A DNA stretch of 64,000 bases from an uncultured Gluconobacter sp. (GTDB taxonomy: Bacteria > Pseudomonadota > Alphaproteobacteria > Acetobacterales > Acetobacteraceae): positions 1 to 64,000 of the forward strand of contig CALFLO010000077.1 of assembly GCA_937880175.1 (NCBI GenBank), written 5' to 3'. Below, piece by piece: positions 8,084 through 16,765 of the stretch. A program made the position numbers and the translations under genes. How positions within the stretch are numbered: position 1 is the first letter of the stretch; each line of letters opens with the position of its first letter. Under the pieces are notes generated by a model. That model worked only from the letters and a program-made list of their open reading frames with translations. It had not been told where the DNA came from and ran no database searches.

Positions 8084-9904
8084 ATGGAACTCCGTAATAT
8101 CGCCATCATCGCGCACGTCGATCATGGCAAAACCACGCTGGTTGACGCGCTTCTCAAACAGTCCGGCTCTTTCCGTGACAATCAGCACGTCGCTGATCGC
8201 GCCATGGACAGCAACGACCTCGAGCGCGAGCGTGGCATCACCATTCTCGCCAAGTGCACGTCCGTTGTGTGGAAAGAAACCCGCATCAACATCATCGATA
8301 CCCCGGGCCACGCCGATTTCGGTGGTGAGGTCGAGCGTATCCTGAGCATGGTGGATGGCGCGATCATCCTCGTCGATGCCGCTGAAGGCGCGCTGCCGCA
8401 GACCAAGTTCGTGCTTGGCAAAGCGCTGGCCCGTGGCATCCGCCCGATCGTCGTCGTCAACAAGATCGACCGTTCCGACGCCCGTCCGGACGAAGTGCAC
8501 GAAGAGATCTTCGATCTGTTCGCGTCCCTCGGCGCCGACGAGTTCCAGCTCGACTTCCCGATGCTTTACGCTTCGGGCCGTCAGGGCTGGGCCGATCTGG
8601 AGCTGGACGGACCGAAGAAGGATCTGGCCCCGCTGTTCGACCTGGTGCTGCGCCATGTGCCGACGCCGAACGTGGACAAGGATGCGCCTTTCGGGATGGT
8701 TGCCACCATTCTTGAGAGCGACAACTTCCTGGGCCGCATCCTGACGGGTCGTATCGATCAGGGCCGTGCGAAGGTGAACATGCCGGTGCGCGTGCTGCGT
8801 CCGGACGGCACCATCGTCGAAACCGGTCGTCTGACGAAGCTGCTGTCGTTCCGTGGCCTCGATCGCGTGCCTGTGGAAGAAGCCGAAGCCGGTGACATCG
8901 TGGCCGTGGCCGGTCTGTCCGACGCGACGATTCCTGACACGATCGCCGATCCGTCCATCGATGTGCCGCTGCCGTCGCGCCCGGTCGATCCGCCGACCCT
9001 GTCCATGACCTTCCGCATCAACGATGGCCCGCTCGGCGGTCGTGAAGGCAAGAAGGTGACGTCGCGCCAGATCCGTGACCGTCTCTTCAAGGAAACCGAA
9101 GGCAACGTGGCCATCAAGGTGACGGAAAGCCCGGAAAGCGAAGCCTTCGAAGTGGCCGGTCGTGGCGAGCTTCAGCTTGGTGTTCTCATCGAGCAGATGC
9201 GTCGTGAAGGTTTCGAGCTGACGATCGGTCGTCCGCGCGTTCTCTTCCGTGAAAACGAAGAGACCGGCGAGCGTGAAGAGCCGTTCGAAGAAGTTCTGGT
9301 GGACGTGGACGAGCCGTATTCGGGCGTTGTCGTCGAGAAGATGTCCCTGCGTAAGGGCGTGATGCAGGACATGCGTCCGTCCGGTGGCGGAAAGGTCCGT
9401 CTGACGTTCCTGATCCCGTCGCGCGGCCTGATCGGCTATCACGGCGAGTTCCTGACCGACACGCGCGGCACGGGCCTCATGAACCGTCTGTTCCACGGCT
9501 ATCTGCCGTATGTCGGCCAGATCGAAGGCCGTCGTAACGGCTCGCTGATCTCGTCCGAAGACGGCCAGACGACGCAGTACGCACTGTTCGCCCTTCAGGA
9601 CCGTGGCACGATGTTCGTCGATGCCGGCGAGAAGATCTACACGGGCATGATCCTGGGTGAGCATTCCCGCGAGAACGACCTCGACATCAACGCGGTCCGT
9701 GAAAAGAAGCTGACCAACATGCGTGCTTCCGGCAAGGACGAAGCCCTGCTTCTGACGCCGCCGCGCCGCATGAGCCTTGAGCAGGCCATCGCCTACATTG
9801 AAGACGATGAGCTGGTCGAAGTGACGCCGTCTGCCATCCGGATCCGCAAGCTGTATCTGGACCCGCATGACCGCAAGCGCGCCACCAAGTCCCGCGCAAG
9901 CTGA
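8084..9904 (+). CDS. typA: Translational GTPase BipA/TypA
   Basis: A 606-aa ribosome-associated GTPase of the EF-G family, involved in 50S assembly and stress or cold adaptation. G1 is AHVDHGKTT (about 11-19), the switch region has RERGITILAK, G3 is DTPGHADFGGEV, G4 is NKIDR; domains II, III and V follow (GRGELQLG, and RGLIGYHGEFLTDTRGTG, a BipA signature). Length matches the family. The start at 8084 opens directly with MELRNIAIIAHVDHG; the 44 residues of the longer reading from 7952 have no family match. A strong intrinsic terminator follows. Confidence 0.97.
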   Translation: MELRNIAIIAHVDHGKTTLVDALLKQSGSFRDNQHVADRAMDSNDLERERGITILAKCTSVVWKETRINIIDTPGHADFGGEVERILSMVDGAIILVDAAEGALPQTKFVLGKALARGIRPIVVVNKIDRSDARPDEVHEEIFDLFASLGADEFQLDFPMLYASGRQGWADLELDGPKKDLAPLFDLVLRHVPTPNVDKDAPFGMVATILESDNFLGRILTGRIDQGRAKVNMPVRVLRPDGTIVETGRLTKLLSFRGLDRVPVEEAEAGDIVAVAGLSDATIPDTIADPSIDVPLPSRPVDPPTLSMTFRINDGPLGGREGKKVTSRQIRDRLFKETEGNVAIKVTESPESEAFEVAGRGELQLGVLIEQMRREGFELTIGRPRVLFRENEETGEREEPFEEVLVDVDEPYSGVVVEKMSLRKGVMQDMRPSGGGKVRLTFLIPSRGLIGYHGEFLTDTRGTGLMNRLFHGYLPYVGQIEGRRNGSLISSEDGQTTQYALFALQDRGTMFVDAGEKIYTGMILGEHSRENDLDINAVREKKLTNMRASGKDEALLLTPPRRMSLEQAIAYIEDDELVEVTPSAIRIRKLYLDPHDRKRATKSRAS

Positions 9905-9932
9905 ACCGTCCTTTCAAGGGCTGGTTTCAAGG

Positions 9933-9970
9933 AAAAGGCGTGTCCCGGAAGTCCGGGGCACGCCTTTTTT
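9933..9970 (+). terminator. Intrinsic terminator after typA
   Basis: The segment AAAAGGCGTG...CACGCCTTTT forms a long GC-rich stem, including CCGG/CCGG, with a short loop followed by a run of six T. It lies 28 bp past the typA stop codon. Confidence 0.9.
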
Positions 9971-10167
9971 CTTGGATGAGTGACAGGTCCCATAATAAAG
10001 TTTGTCTGAATTGAGGCACCTTTGTGCATTGCACGGACAAGCGACTGAAATTTCATAAAGTTAATGCGCGACCCTTCCAGACAGGAATGATAATGTCTGT
10101 GCCAAGGCCGCTTCGGGAAAACTGAATGCTGGCTCATCTTTATTCTGTTGTGGAGCTTCGTTTCCAG

Positions 10168-10476
10168 ATGCGTCTTTTCAACCTCTCCCTGATCGCCGCT
10201 GTTTCCGCCCTGGCCCTGACGGCTGCTCCGGCATTCGCCGATCCCGCCACGACGGCCGCTCCTGCTGCCCCCGCCGCTGAAGCGCCGGCTGCTGCGGCCC
10301 CCGCTGCTCCTGCGGAAGCCGCTCCTGCCGCCGCTGCCGGGTCCGATGCCGCCACCACGGAAACGGGCACCAAGAAGCGTCACGGTGGCAAGAAGCACCA
10401 CCACAAGCACAAGCACCACAAGAAGACCTCCGCTGCCACGGATGCCGCTCCGACCGAAGCTGCTCCGTCCAACTGA
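10168..10476 (+). CDS. Small secreted Ala/Pro-rich protein with His/Lys-rich patch
   Basis: A 102-aa protein of unknown function. A signal peptide (MRLFNLSLIAAVSALALTAA, cleavage near AFAD) is followed by an Ala/Pro/Glu-rich linker (about 25-68), then a basic histidine/lysine cluster (KKRHGGKKHHHKHKHHKK, about 71-88) and an Ala-rich tail. The His cluster could bind divalent metals or acidic surfaces; this is inference from composition. The start at 10168 is chosen because it coincides with the signal peptide; a longer in-frame ATG at 10126 adds 14 residues. It stands alone between two intrinsic terminators, so it is a monocistronic unit. Confidence 0.75.
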   Translation: MRLFNLSLIAAVSALALTAAPAFADPATTAAPAAPAAEAPAAAAPAAPAEAAPAAAAGSDAATTETGTKKRHGGKKHHHKHKHHKKTSAATDAAPTEAAPSN

Positions 10477-10517
10477 GGGCATATCTTTCGGCCCGTCGCA
10501 GGGCCGCAGGATACGGA

Positions 10518-10549
10518 ACGGGGTCTGCTCAGGCAGGCCCCGTTTTTTT
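10518..10549 (+). terminator. Intrinsic terminator after small His-rich gene
   Basis: ACGGGGTCTGC and GCAGGCCCCGT form an 11-bp stem (one G-U) followed by seven T. It ends the 10168-10476 transcript. Confidence 0.92.
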
Positions 10550-10617
10550 GTGCCTGAAAGCCTCGTGAGGCCTTCCCGTCATTTGCATGCGCTGCCAGCC
10601 CTGACTACGCTGCCCGC

Positions 10618-12741
10618 ATGACTTCCTGTCTTATCAGCTGGCATGGCTCGATCGTCGCACGTCGCGGGCTCGCACTGTTTCTGACCTCCCTGTCCGATGT
10701 GATCGCCGGGGTGGTGGCCCCCCTGCCTCTGAGCGGGGAGAGTGGTCTGGTGAACATCCTGCCGATCGAGACAGCACAGGGGCGTCCCTGTTTCGCACTC
10801 CGGGTGGGGAGCGTCTTTCTGACAGCCACTCCTGGCCACGAACTCGGAACCGCAGCGCGCATTCAGGCCTGGGAGCATTTTGTCGCCCTGCCGGTGGCAC
10901 GCCTGCCTGAACTGCAACGGCTGATTTCGCATCCGTGGCATGTGGCGTCCGAGCCCTTTGCGGTCATGCGCCCTGTCATTCAGGAACTTCAGTGCCGGGT
11001 CGGGGAGTGGGCGGTTCCTCTGGAAACGCTTGCCGTCCAGTCGCATGAAGACGGGTCCGTTCTGCTGAGGGGCGATAATGCGCCTCCTCTGAGGCTGGAG
11101 CCCTGTCCGTCTCCGGCAGTGCAGGATCTTCTGAATGATGTGCGGGCTGTCGTGCAGCGCGGAGATGGCGAGCCCGGACTTCGCATCCGGGATTCGTTTG
11201 CCAGTCTTCAGCTGGAAGCTTTCAGGATTGCCCTGTATCCAGCTGAGCATCTTCGTCTGCGTTATCTCGCACTGATCTGTGTGGACTGTGGCGAACTGGA
11301 ACTGGCGGAGCGTGCGCTGGAACTGGCGCGGTGTGCGGATGGCAGCGCGGACATGCTGTATTTCTCGGCCCTGCTGGCGATGCGTAGCGGACATCACGCC
11401 CGCGCTGCGGATCTGTTGCAGGCGGCCCTGCTGGCACGGTTTCCGGACGAAAGCGTGGCGCAGCGGATGCAGGATATCGACGGGCGGTTACGGCGGGGGG
11501 AGAACGCACTGTTCCTTGTGCCGGATCGTCTGCGGCACTGTCACCTCACGCCTTTCGATGAGCTGTTCGAGCGGGTCCTGACGCCCATGCCACTTTCGGA
11601 GCAGGACGGGCGGGACATCCGGCAGGCTTACGGACATCGCTTCGAGGAGACATCCCTGCGTCTTGGGCCAGAGTCCCGTGCGGCTCTGCTGGAGCTGGAC
11701 CGGCGTTTCAACGGGGAGAATTACTGGAACGCCCTCTGCTTTGGGCATCAGTGCTGGCTTGCGGGTGATGCGGACGCGGCTGATCGGCACTATGCGACGG
11801 CAAAGATGCTCGGCATCCGTACGGGCCTCATGCCCGTGCATTATAACTGCGGGGTGCTGTCCTGGCTGGGCGGGGTCGTGCGCCATGGTCTGGAGCACCC
11901 CGTTCCGGATCGTCTGGGAATGGAGGCGTGGCATTGGGAAGAGAGTATCGCTCCGGGCCAGAGTGCGGCCGGGCAGAGTCCTGCGCTCTGTCTCGTCTTT
12001 GGGTGTGATGCCGGGTATTTCCGCTTCCTGCCCAAGCTTCTGCTGTCGCTGCTCAAAATCTGCGTCAGCCGTCCCGACCCGGCTTTCAGGATCCGGCTGT
12101 GTCTGGGTATTGATACGCCGACATCGGAGCAGCTTGCGTTCATGCGGGAGCTGATCGACGCCGTATCACAAAAGGATTTTGGCCTCGATATCACGCTGAC
12201 GCATGGGCAGCTTACATGGCGCGATGCGGCGACCTATACGGCGATCCGTTATCTGATGCTGCCCGAAGTGGTGCGGCGCTATACCTGCCCCGTCATCACC
12301 GCCGATTGTGACGGCTATTTCCCGGATGACTTCCTGACGCTGTTCGATGAGCTCAGGGCGACGGCCGATTATGGCTTTCGGCTCTACGCCTACGACCATG
12401 AGGGCAGACAGACTTTCGGTGAGCCCTGGGGGTTTGGTGCGGGAATTTCATGGTTTGGGGAGGCGGGCAGGCTGCCGGAGATTGCGGCGTTCCTGCATGA
12501 TTATCTTCAGGTCGCGTATGACCCGGCCAATCCGACGAACTGGTGCATCGACCAGTGCGCGCTCGTCCAGTCATTCCGGCGGTTCGTGGCGCCGCGCTGG
12601 AGCGATCTGCGGATCCGGTTCATGGATGAGGGCACGCCGCTGATGGTCATGCCACATCATGTGGGCGGCAAGGACGAACTCCTGCGTCGGGACGGAACCG
12701 TCTCGATGCAGGATGTCCGGGCATTCGTCTCCCGTCCGTAA
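10618..12741 (+). CDS. Orphan TPR-like / GT-A glycosyltransferase-like protein
   Basis: A 707-aa protein that I cannot assign to a named family. Residues 1-200 have no recognisable motif. Residues about 215-290 read like helical TPR pairs (LRYLALICVDCGELELAERA, then LYFSALLAMRSGHHARAADL). The C-terminal third looks like a GT-A nucleotide-sugar transferase: RYLMLPEVVRRY, then VITADCDGYFP with a DCD triplet at 563-565 in the place of the usual DxD, and NPTNWCIDQCAL near 640-652. No signal peptide or membrane span is visible, so it is probably cytoplasmic and acts on a surface glycan or a protein. It is flanked by an upstream terminator and a convergent dadA, so it is monocistronic. The ATG at 10618 lacks a clear Shine-Dalgarno. 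Confidence 0.7.
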   Translation: MTSCLISWHGSIVARRGLALFLTSLSDVIAGVVAPLPLSGESGLVNILPIETAQGRPCFALRVGSVFLTATPGHELGTAARIQAWEHFVALPVARLPELQRLISHPWHVASEPFAVMRPVIQELQCRVGEWAVPLETLAVQSHEDGSVLLRGDNAPPLRLEPCPSPAVQDLLNDVRAVVQRGDGEPGLRIRDSFASLQLEAFRIALYPAEHLRLRYLALICVDCGELELAERALELARCADGSADMLYFSALLAMRSGHHARAADLLQAALLARFPDESVAQRMQDIDGRLRRGENALFLVPDRLRHCHLTPFDELFERVLTPMPLSEQDGRDIRQAYGHRFEETSLRLGPESRAALLELDRRFNGENYWNALCFGHQCWLAGDADAADRHYATAKMLGIRTGLMPVHYNCGVLSWLGGVVRHGLEHPVPDRLGMEAWHWEESIAPGQSAAGQSPALCLVFGCDAGYFRFLPKLLLSLLKICVSRPDPAFRIRLCLGIDTPTSEQLAFMRELIDAVSQKDFGLDITLTHGQLTWRDAATYTAIRYLMLPEVVRRYTCPVITADCDGYFPDDFLTLFDELRATADYGFRLYAYDHEGRQTFGEPWGFGAGISWFGEAGRLPEIAAFLHDYLQVAYDPANPTNWCIDQCALVQSFRRFVAPRWSDLRIRFMDEGTPLMVMPHHVGGKDELLRRDGTVSMQDVRAFVSRP

Positions 12742-12766
12742 GAACCGCCGGACGGGAGCGTCGTTT

Positions 12767-14023
12767 TCAGGCGCCGTAGCGGTCGAGCGACAGGTCGAGC
12801 GACGGAATGGCGGTCTGGCGGTCCGAGATCTGGTCTGCGACGATCTGGCCGGAGCCTGCCGCCATCGTCCAGCCCAGCGTGCCATGGCCGGTGTTGAGCC
12901 ACAGATTGCCGTAACGCGGGGACGGGCCGACGATCGGCGTGCCGTCCGGCGTGCAGGGGCGCAGGCCGGTCCAGTATTTCGCCGCCGACAGGTCGCCGCC
13001 GCCATACATTTCGCTGAAGGACAGCTCCAGCGTTTCACGGCGATCCGGGCTGAGGCGCAGGTTGAAGCCATTCAGCTCCGCCGTGCCGCCGATGCGGATC
13101 CGGTCGCCCAGACGCGTGATGGCGACCTTGTACGTCTCGTCATTGACGGTTGAGACCGGGGCGCGGCTCTCATCCGTGATCGGCATGGTCAGGGAGTAGC
13201 CCTTGACCGGATAGATCGGCAGACGCAGTTCCAGCGGCTTGAGGAAGCGCGGGGAATAACTGCCGAGCGCCAGAACATAGCGGTCCGCCGTCATGCGGCC
13301 GGCACTGGTGCGGATGCTGACGATGGCGTCGCTGGCGGCTTCCAGAGCCTCGATCGTAACGCCGAGACGGAACTTTACGCCCTTGTCCTCGGCCATCTTG
13401 GCCAGACGGCGCGTGAAGAGATGCGCGTCGCCCGTCTGGTCACCCGGCAGCAGCAGCCCGCCCTTCAGAAGGCTTCGTGCATGGGCGAGGCCGGGCTCGC
13501 GGGCGAGGATCTCGTCCACGGTCAGCAACTTGTGCTCGACGCCGCTTTCCGCCAGCAGACGCATGTCTTCGGCGGCATATTCGATCTGGCTGTCGGTGCG
13601 GAAAAGTTGGATCAGGCCCTTCTGCGCGCCGTCATAAGTGATGCCGGTCTCCGCGCGGAGCGTGTCCAGACGGTCGCGGGCATATTCCGCGATCCGCAGC
13701 ATCCGGCCCTTGTTGATGTCATAGGCCTTTTCCGTGCAGTTCATGAGCAGTTCGCCCATGAAGCGGAACATGGCCGTATCGAAGCGCGGGCGCACGACGA
13801 GCGGGCTGTGCTTCTCGAACATCCATTTCGCGGCCTTGAACGGCAGACCCGGCATGGCCCAGGGGGTTGAGTAACCCGGGGAAACCTGTCCTGCGTTCGC
13901 AAAGGACGTCTCCAGACCCACACCAGGCTGGCGATCGATCACTTCGACGTCGTGACCTTCCTGAGCGAGATACCAGGCCGTTGTGACGCCGATCACTCCG
14001 GCGCCCATGACGATGACTTTCAT
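12767..14023 (-). CDS. dadA: D-amino acid dehydrogenase small subunit
   Basis: A 418-aa FAD-dependent oxidoreductase of the DadA family, deaminating D-amino acids (classically D-Ala) and passing electrons to the respiratory chain at the inner membrane. The N-terminal Rossmann motif is VIVMGAGVIGVTTAWYLA; the family segments TSFANAGQVSPGYSTPWA, YPVKGYSLTMPI and the C-terminal GLRPCTPDGTPIVGP...NTGHGTLGWT are present. Length is normal. It lies 86 bp downstream of the ferredoxin-NADP reductase gene on the same strand and might be read through from it. No dadX racemase is adjacent. Confidence 0.94.
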   Translation of the reverse strand: MKVIVMGAGVIGVTTAWYLAQEGHDVEVIDRQPGVGLETSFANAGQVSPGYSTPWAMPGLPFKAAKWMFEKHSPLVVRPRFDTAMFRFMGELLMNCTEKAYDINKGRMLRIAEYARDRLDTLRAETGITYDGAQKGLIQLFRTDSQIEYAAEDMRLLAESGVEHKLLTVDEILAREPGLAHARSLLKGGLLLPGDQTGDAHLFTRRLAKMAEDKGVKFRLGVTIEALEAASDAIVSIRTSAGRMTADRYVLALGSYSPRFLKPLELRLPIYPVKGYSLTMPITDESRAPVSTVNDETYKVAITRLGDRIRIGGTAELNGFNLRLSPDRRETLELSFSEMYGGGDLSAAKYWTGLRPCTPDGTPIVGPSPRYGNLWLNTGHGTLGWTMAAGSGQIVADQISDRQTAIPSLDLSLDRYGA

Positions 14024-14109
14024 ATCTGTCCTGCTGCGTTGTCGTCTGTAGAACCGCCCTGAACTGACCGCGATCGGCCCAGCGCCACGAAAAATACTGC
14101 CCTGTTCCG

Positions 14110-15132
14110 TTAGCCCGGAACGCCCTTGCTGGTCGAATATTCGAAATGCAGGGCCGTGTCGGGATGAACGATGGCATGAATGGCATGGGCTGCCATGGCG
14201 CCTTCGGAAAAGCCCTGAAGAATCAGTTTCAGCTTGCCCGGATAGGTCGCCACATCGCCGATCGCGAAAATGCCCGGCGTGCTGCTCTCGAGCGTGGCCG
14301 GGGTGACGGGGACGGTGTTGCGATGCGTGTCCAGCCCCCAGAGCGCGATCGGCCCCAGATCGGTGGACAGGCCATAGAACGGCAGAAGCGCATCGGCTTC
14401 GATATGACGCGACGTGCCTTCAAGCGTGGTGACTTCCACGCTCGAGAGCGTGCCGTTAGTGCCGTGCAGGGCATGGAGTTGATAGGGCACGACCTTCTCG
14501 ATCTTGCCCGCTGCAATCTGCTGCTCGATGCGCGACAGTGTCTCGGGCGCGCCGCGGAAGCGGTCCCGGCGATGCAGCAGATAGACCTGGGCGGCGACTT
14601 CGGAGAGGGACAGGGCCCAGTCCAGCGCGGAATCACCACCGCCTGCGACCACGACGCGCTTGCCGGTAAAGTCGGCGCGTTTCTTGACGTAATACTGCAC
14701 GGCCCCCGTGCGCTCATAGGCTTCAAGCCCGTCGAGCGGCGGACGGTTCGGCCCGAATGCCCCGGCACCGGCGGCGATGATGACGGCCTTCGCGTTGATG
14801 ACGTCGCCGCGTGCCGTCTTCAGCGTGAAAGCCCCGCGATGGCCTTCCAGCGTCTCGACCCGCGAGCCCAGCAGGCGCGGCACATCGAACGGGGCGATCT
14901 GCTGCTCAAGAGCTTCGATCAGCGCGCCGCCTTCGATGGCGGGATGGGCCGGGATGTCGTAGATCGGTTTTTCCGGGTAGAGCGCAGCACATTGTCCGCC
15001 TACGCTGTCGAGCGCATCGATCAGGACGCAGGACAGTTTGAGCATGCCACATTCAAACGCGGCGAAGAGAGCGGTCGGACCGGCGCCGACAATCGCGACA
15101 TCGGTGTTGAGGGTCTGAGATGCAGTCGTCAT
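14110..15132 (-). CDS. Ferredoxin--NADP(+) reductase, thioredoxin-reductase-like
   Basis: A 340-aa flavoprotein of the TrxR-like ferredoxin/flavodoxin-NADP reductase type. The FAD-binding motif DVAIVGAGPTALFAAFECG is near the N terminus; the NADP-binding motif VVVAGGGDSALDWA is in the middle; there is no CxxC redox pair between them, which separates it from thioredoxin reductase; the C-terminal FAIGDVATYPGKLKLILQGF signature is typical of this FNR type. It would exchange electrons between NADPH and ferredoxin or flavodoxin. Start choice is uncertain: ATG at 15132 or at 15144 (four residues more); no convincing ribosome-binding site separates them. It is divergent from the glycosyltransferase gene starting at 15174. 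Confidence 0.9.
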   Translation of the reverse strand: MTTASQTLNTDVAIVGAGPTALFAAFECGMLKLSCVLIDALDSVGGQCAALYPEKPIYDIPAHPAIEGGALIEALEQQIAPFDVPRLLGSRVETLEGHRGAFTLKTARGDVINAKAVIIAAGAGAFGPNRPPLDGLEAYERTGAVQYYVKKRADFTGKRVVVAGGGDSALDWALSLSEVAAQVYLLHRRDRFRGAPETLSRIEQQIAAGKIEKVVPYQLHALHGTNGTLSSVEVTTLEGTSRHIEADALLPFYGLSTDLGPIALWGLDTHRNTVPVTPATLESSTPGIFAIGDVATYPGKLKLILQGFSEGAMAAHAIHAIVHPDTALHFEYSTSKGVPG

Positions 15133-15173
15133 GATCTGTTTCATAATCGGTTTGAAGACGTTGGGGTAGGGCA

Positions 15174-16253
15174 TTGAAGGCACGATATGCGTTTGTAATT
15201 CAGGACCTCAAGGGCCTTGGGGGCACCGAACGCTCAGCCTGTGCCGTCATGAACGGACTGGTGCGTCAGGGCTGCGACGTACGGCTTGTGGAACTCGTCA
15301 GTGCGGGAGTTCCGGCCTTTTCGCTGTCGCCCGAAATCTCCATGACCTACCTGTTTGGCCGCCCTGTAAAGATCTTCAATTCCTGGTTCCGGATCGTCTG
15401 GCGGCTGTCGCGTCTGCTGAAGCGGGAGCGGATCGACACGCTGGTGGTCGTGGAATCCACTCATGCGCTTTACGGCGTGGCGGCGGCCCGGCTTGCGGGT
15501 GCGCGCTGCGTGGTGTGGGAACATTTCAATTTCAACGTGACGCTGAACCGGCGCAAACGCGTCTGGGGACGGCAGATCGCCGCGCGCTGGGCTGATGATG
15601 TGGTCGTCCTGACGCAGCGGGACACGGTTCTGTGGCGGGAAGGAACGAAGGTCCGGGCGCGGCTGACGGCCATTCCGAATATGGCGCCTCCCGTGACGGA
15701 CAGGCCGTATCCTCAAGCGTCTCGTCTGATTCTGGCGGCGGGGCGGCTGACCGAACAGAAGGGCTATGACCTTCTGCTCCGGGCCTGGCGGATCGTGGAG
15801 CAGGATCCGCGAAGTGTCGGGTGGGAGCTTCTGATCCGGGGCGATGGGCCTGACCGTGAGGCCCTGCTTCAGCGGGCACAGGGGCTGCATCATGTGACGA
15901 TTGCGCCCGCCACCGGGAGCATCGACGCTGATTACGCCCGGGCGGCTTTGTTCGTCGCATCATCGCGCTATGAGGGGCTGCCGATGGTGCTGCTCGAAGC
16001 CATGGCGGCCGGGATACCGGTCGTGGCGTTCGACTGTGAGACCGGGCCAGCGGAAATCGTGCGCGATGGCGAGACCGGGCTTCTGGTTCCACCTGAAGAG
16101 CCCGAGGCTCTGGCTGTCGCTCTGCTGGAACTGATGGGCGCTCCTGAGCAACGCCTCAGCATGTCGGACAAGGCGCGGCAGCGGGGGGCGGAGTTTCAGG
16201 AAAGCGCCGTGATGGCGCGGTGGAAAACGCTGCTTCAGCACACATCCGGCTGA
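15174..16253 (+). CDS. GT4 family glycosyltransferase
   Basis: A 359-aa GT-B fold glycosyltransferase (glycosyl transferases group 1). The N-terminal domain opens with FVIQDLKGLGGTERSA, and the C-terminal donor site shows AGRLTEQKGYDLLLRAW, the SRYEGLPMVLLEAMAAGIPV motif with the catalytic EX7E pattern, and FDCETGPAEIV. The family moves a sugar from a nucleotide donor to a lipid or glycan acceptor at the cytoplasmic face. The start is a TTG at 15174 preceded by GGGTAGGG; no nearby in-frame ATG preserves the N-terminal strand. It is not part of a polysaccharide cluster here, so the product is unknown. Confidence 0.88.
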   Translation: MKARYAFVIQDLKGLGGTERSACAVMNGLVRQGCDVRLVELVSAGVPAFSLSPEISMTYLFGRPVKIFNSWFRIVWRLSRLLKRERIDTLVVVESTHALYGVAAARLAGARCVVWEHFNFNVTLNRRKRVWGRQIAARWADDVVVLTQRDTVLWREGTKVRARLTAIPNMAPPVTDRPYPQASRLILAAGRLTEQKGYDLLLRAWRIVEQDPRSVGWELLIRGDGPDREALLQRAQGLHHVTIAPATGSIDADYARAALFVASSRYEGLPMVLLEAMAAGIPVVAFDCETGPAEIVRDGETGLLVPPEEPEALAVALLELMGAPEQRLSMSDKARQRGAEFQESAVMARWKTLLQHTSG

Positions 16254-16315
16254 ACGGGCGCTGATGTTCCCCAAACGTGCTTGCTGGCACACGGCAGTCG
16301 GGCCACATTGGCGTC

Positions 16316-16765
16316 ATGCAGATAAGCCTCGATGACCAGCTCGCAACCGAAACTCTGGCGGCCCTGATCGCCGATCGCTGCGCACCCGGAGACTGCCTCG
16401 CGCTTACGGGTGGCCTGGGGGCCGGGAAAAGCACGTTCGCCCGCGCTTTCCTGCGTCATCTGGCTCAGGACCCGCAGATGGAAGTACCGAGCCCCAGCTT
16501 CGCGCTTGTGCAGCCTTACGAGACGCCGAAGGGGTCGGTCCATCATTATGATCTGTGGCGTCTTGATGGGCCGGAGGCGCTGTATGAACTGGCGTGGGAC
16601 GAGGCGTGCGAAGGCATCATGCTGGTCGAATGGCCGGAACGGGCCGGAGACCTGCTGCCGGAAGGTGCTCTGCATCTCACATTTTCTCCCGGAGACAGTG
16701 AGGACTCGCGCCTCGTGGACCTGACGGGCTGGCCCGATGGTCGGCTGACAGGACTGAAGCCATGA
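16316..16765 (+). CDS. tsaE: tRNA threonylcarbamoyladenosine biosynthesis ATPase TsaE
   Basis: A 149-aa P-loop ATPase of the TsaE/YjeE family that supports TsaD/TsaB in t6A37 modification of ANN-decoding tRNAs. Walker A is LTGGLGAGKSTFARA (about 36-50); SPSFALVQPY and HHYDLWRL are family signatures; VEWPERAGDLLP forms the late conserved segment. The ATG at 16316 is favoured over a GTG at 16277, which would add 13 residues. Its stop overlaps the addB start (ATGA at 16762-16765), indicating translational coupling. Confidence 0.95.
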   Translation: MQISLDDQLATETLAALIADRCAPGDCLALTGGLGAGKSTFARAFLRHLAQDPQMEVPSPSFALVQPYETPKGSVHHYDLWRLDGPEALYELAWDEACEGIMLVEWPERAGDLLPEGALHLTFSPGDSEDSRLVDLTGWPDGRLTGLKP

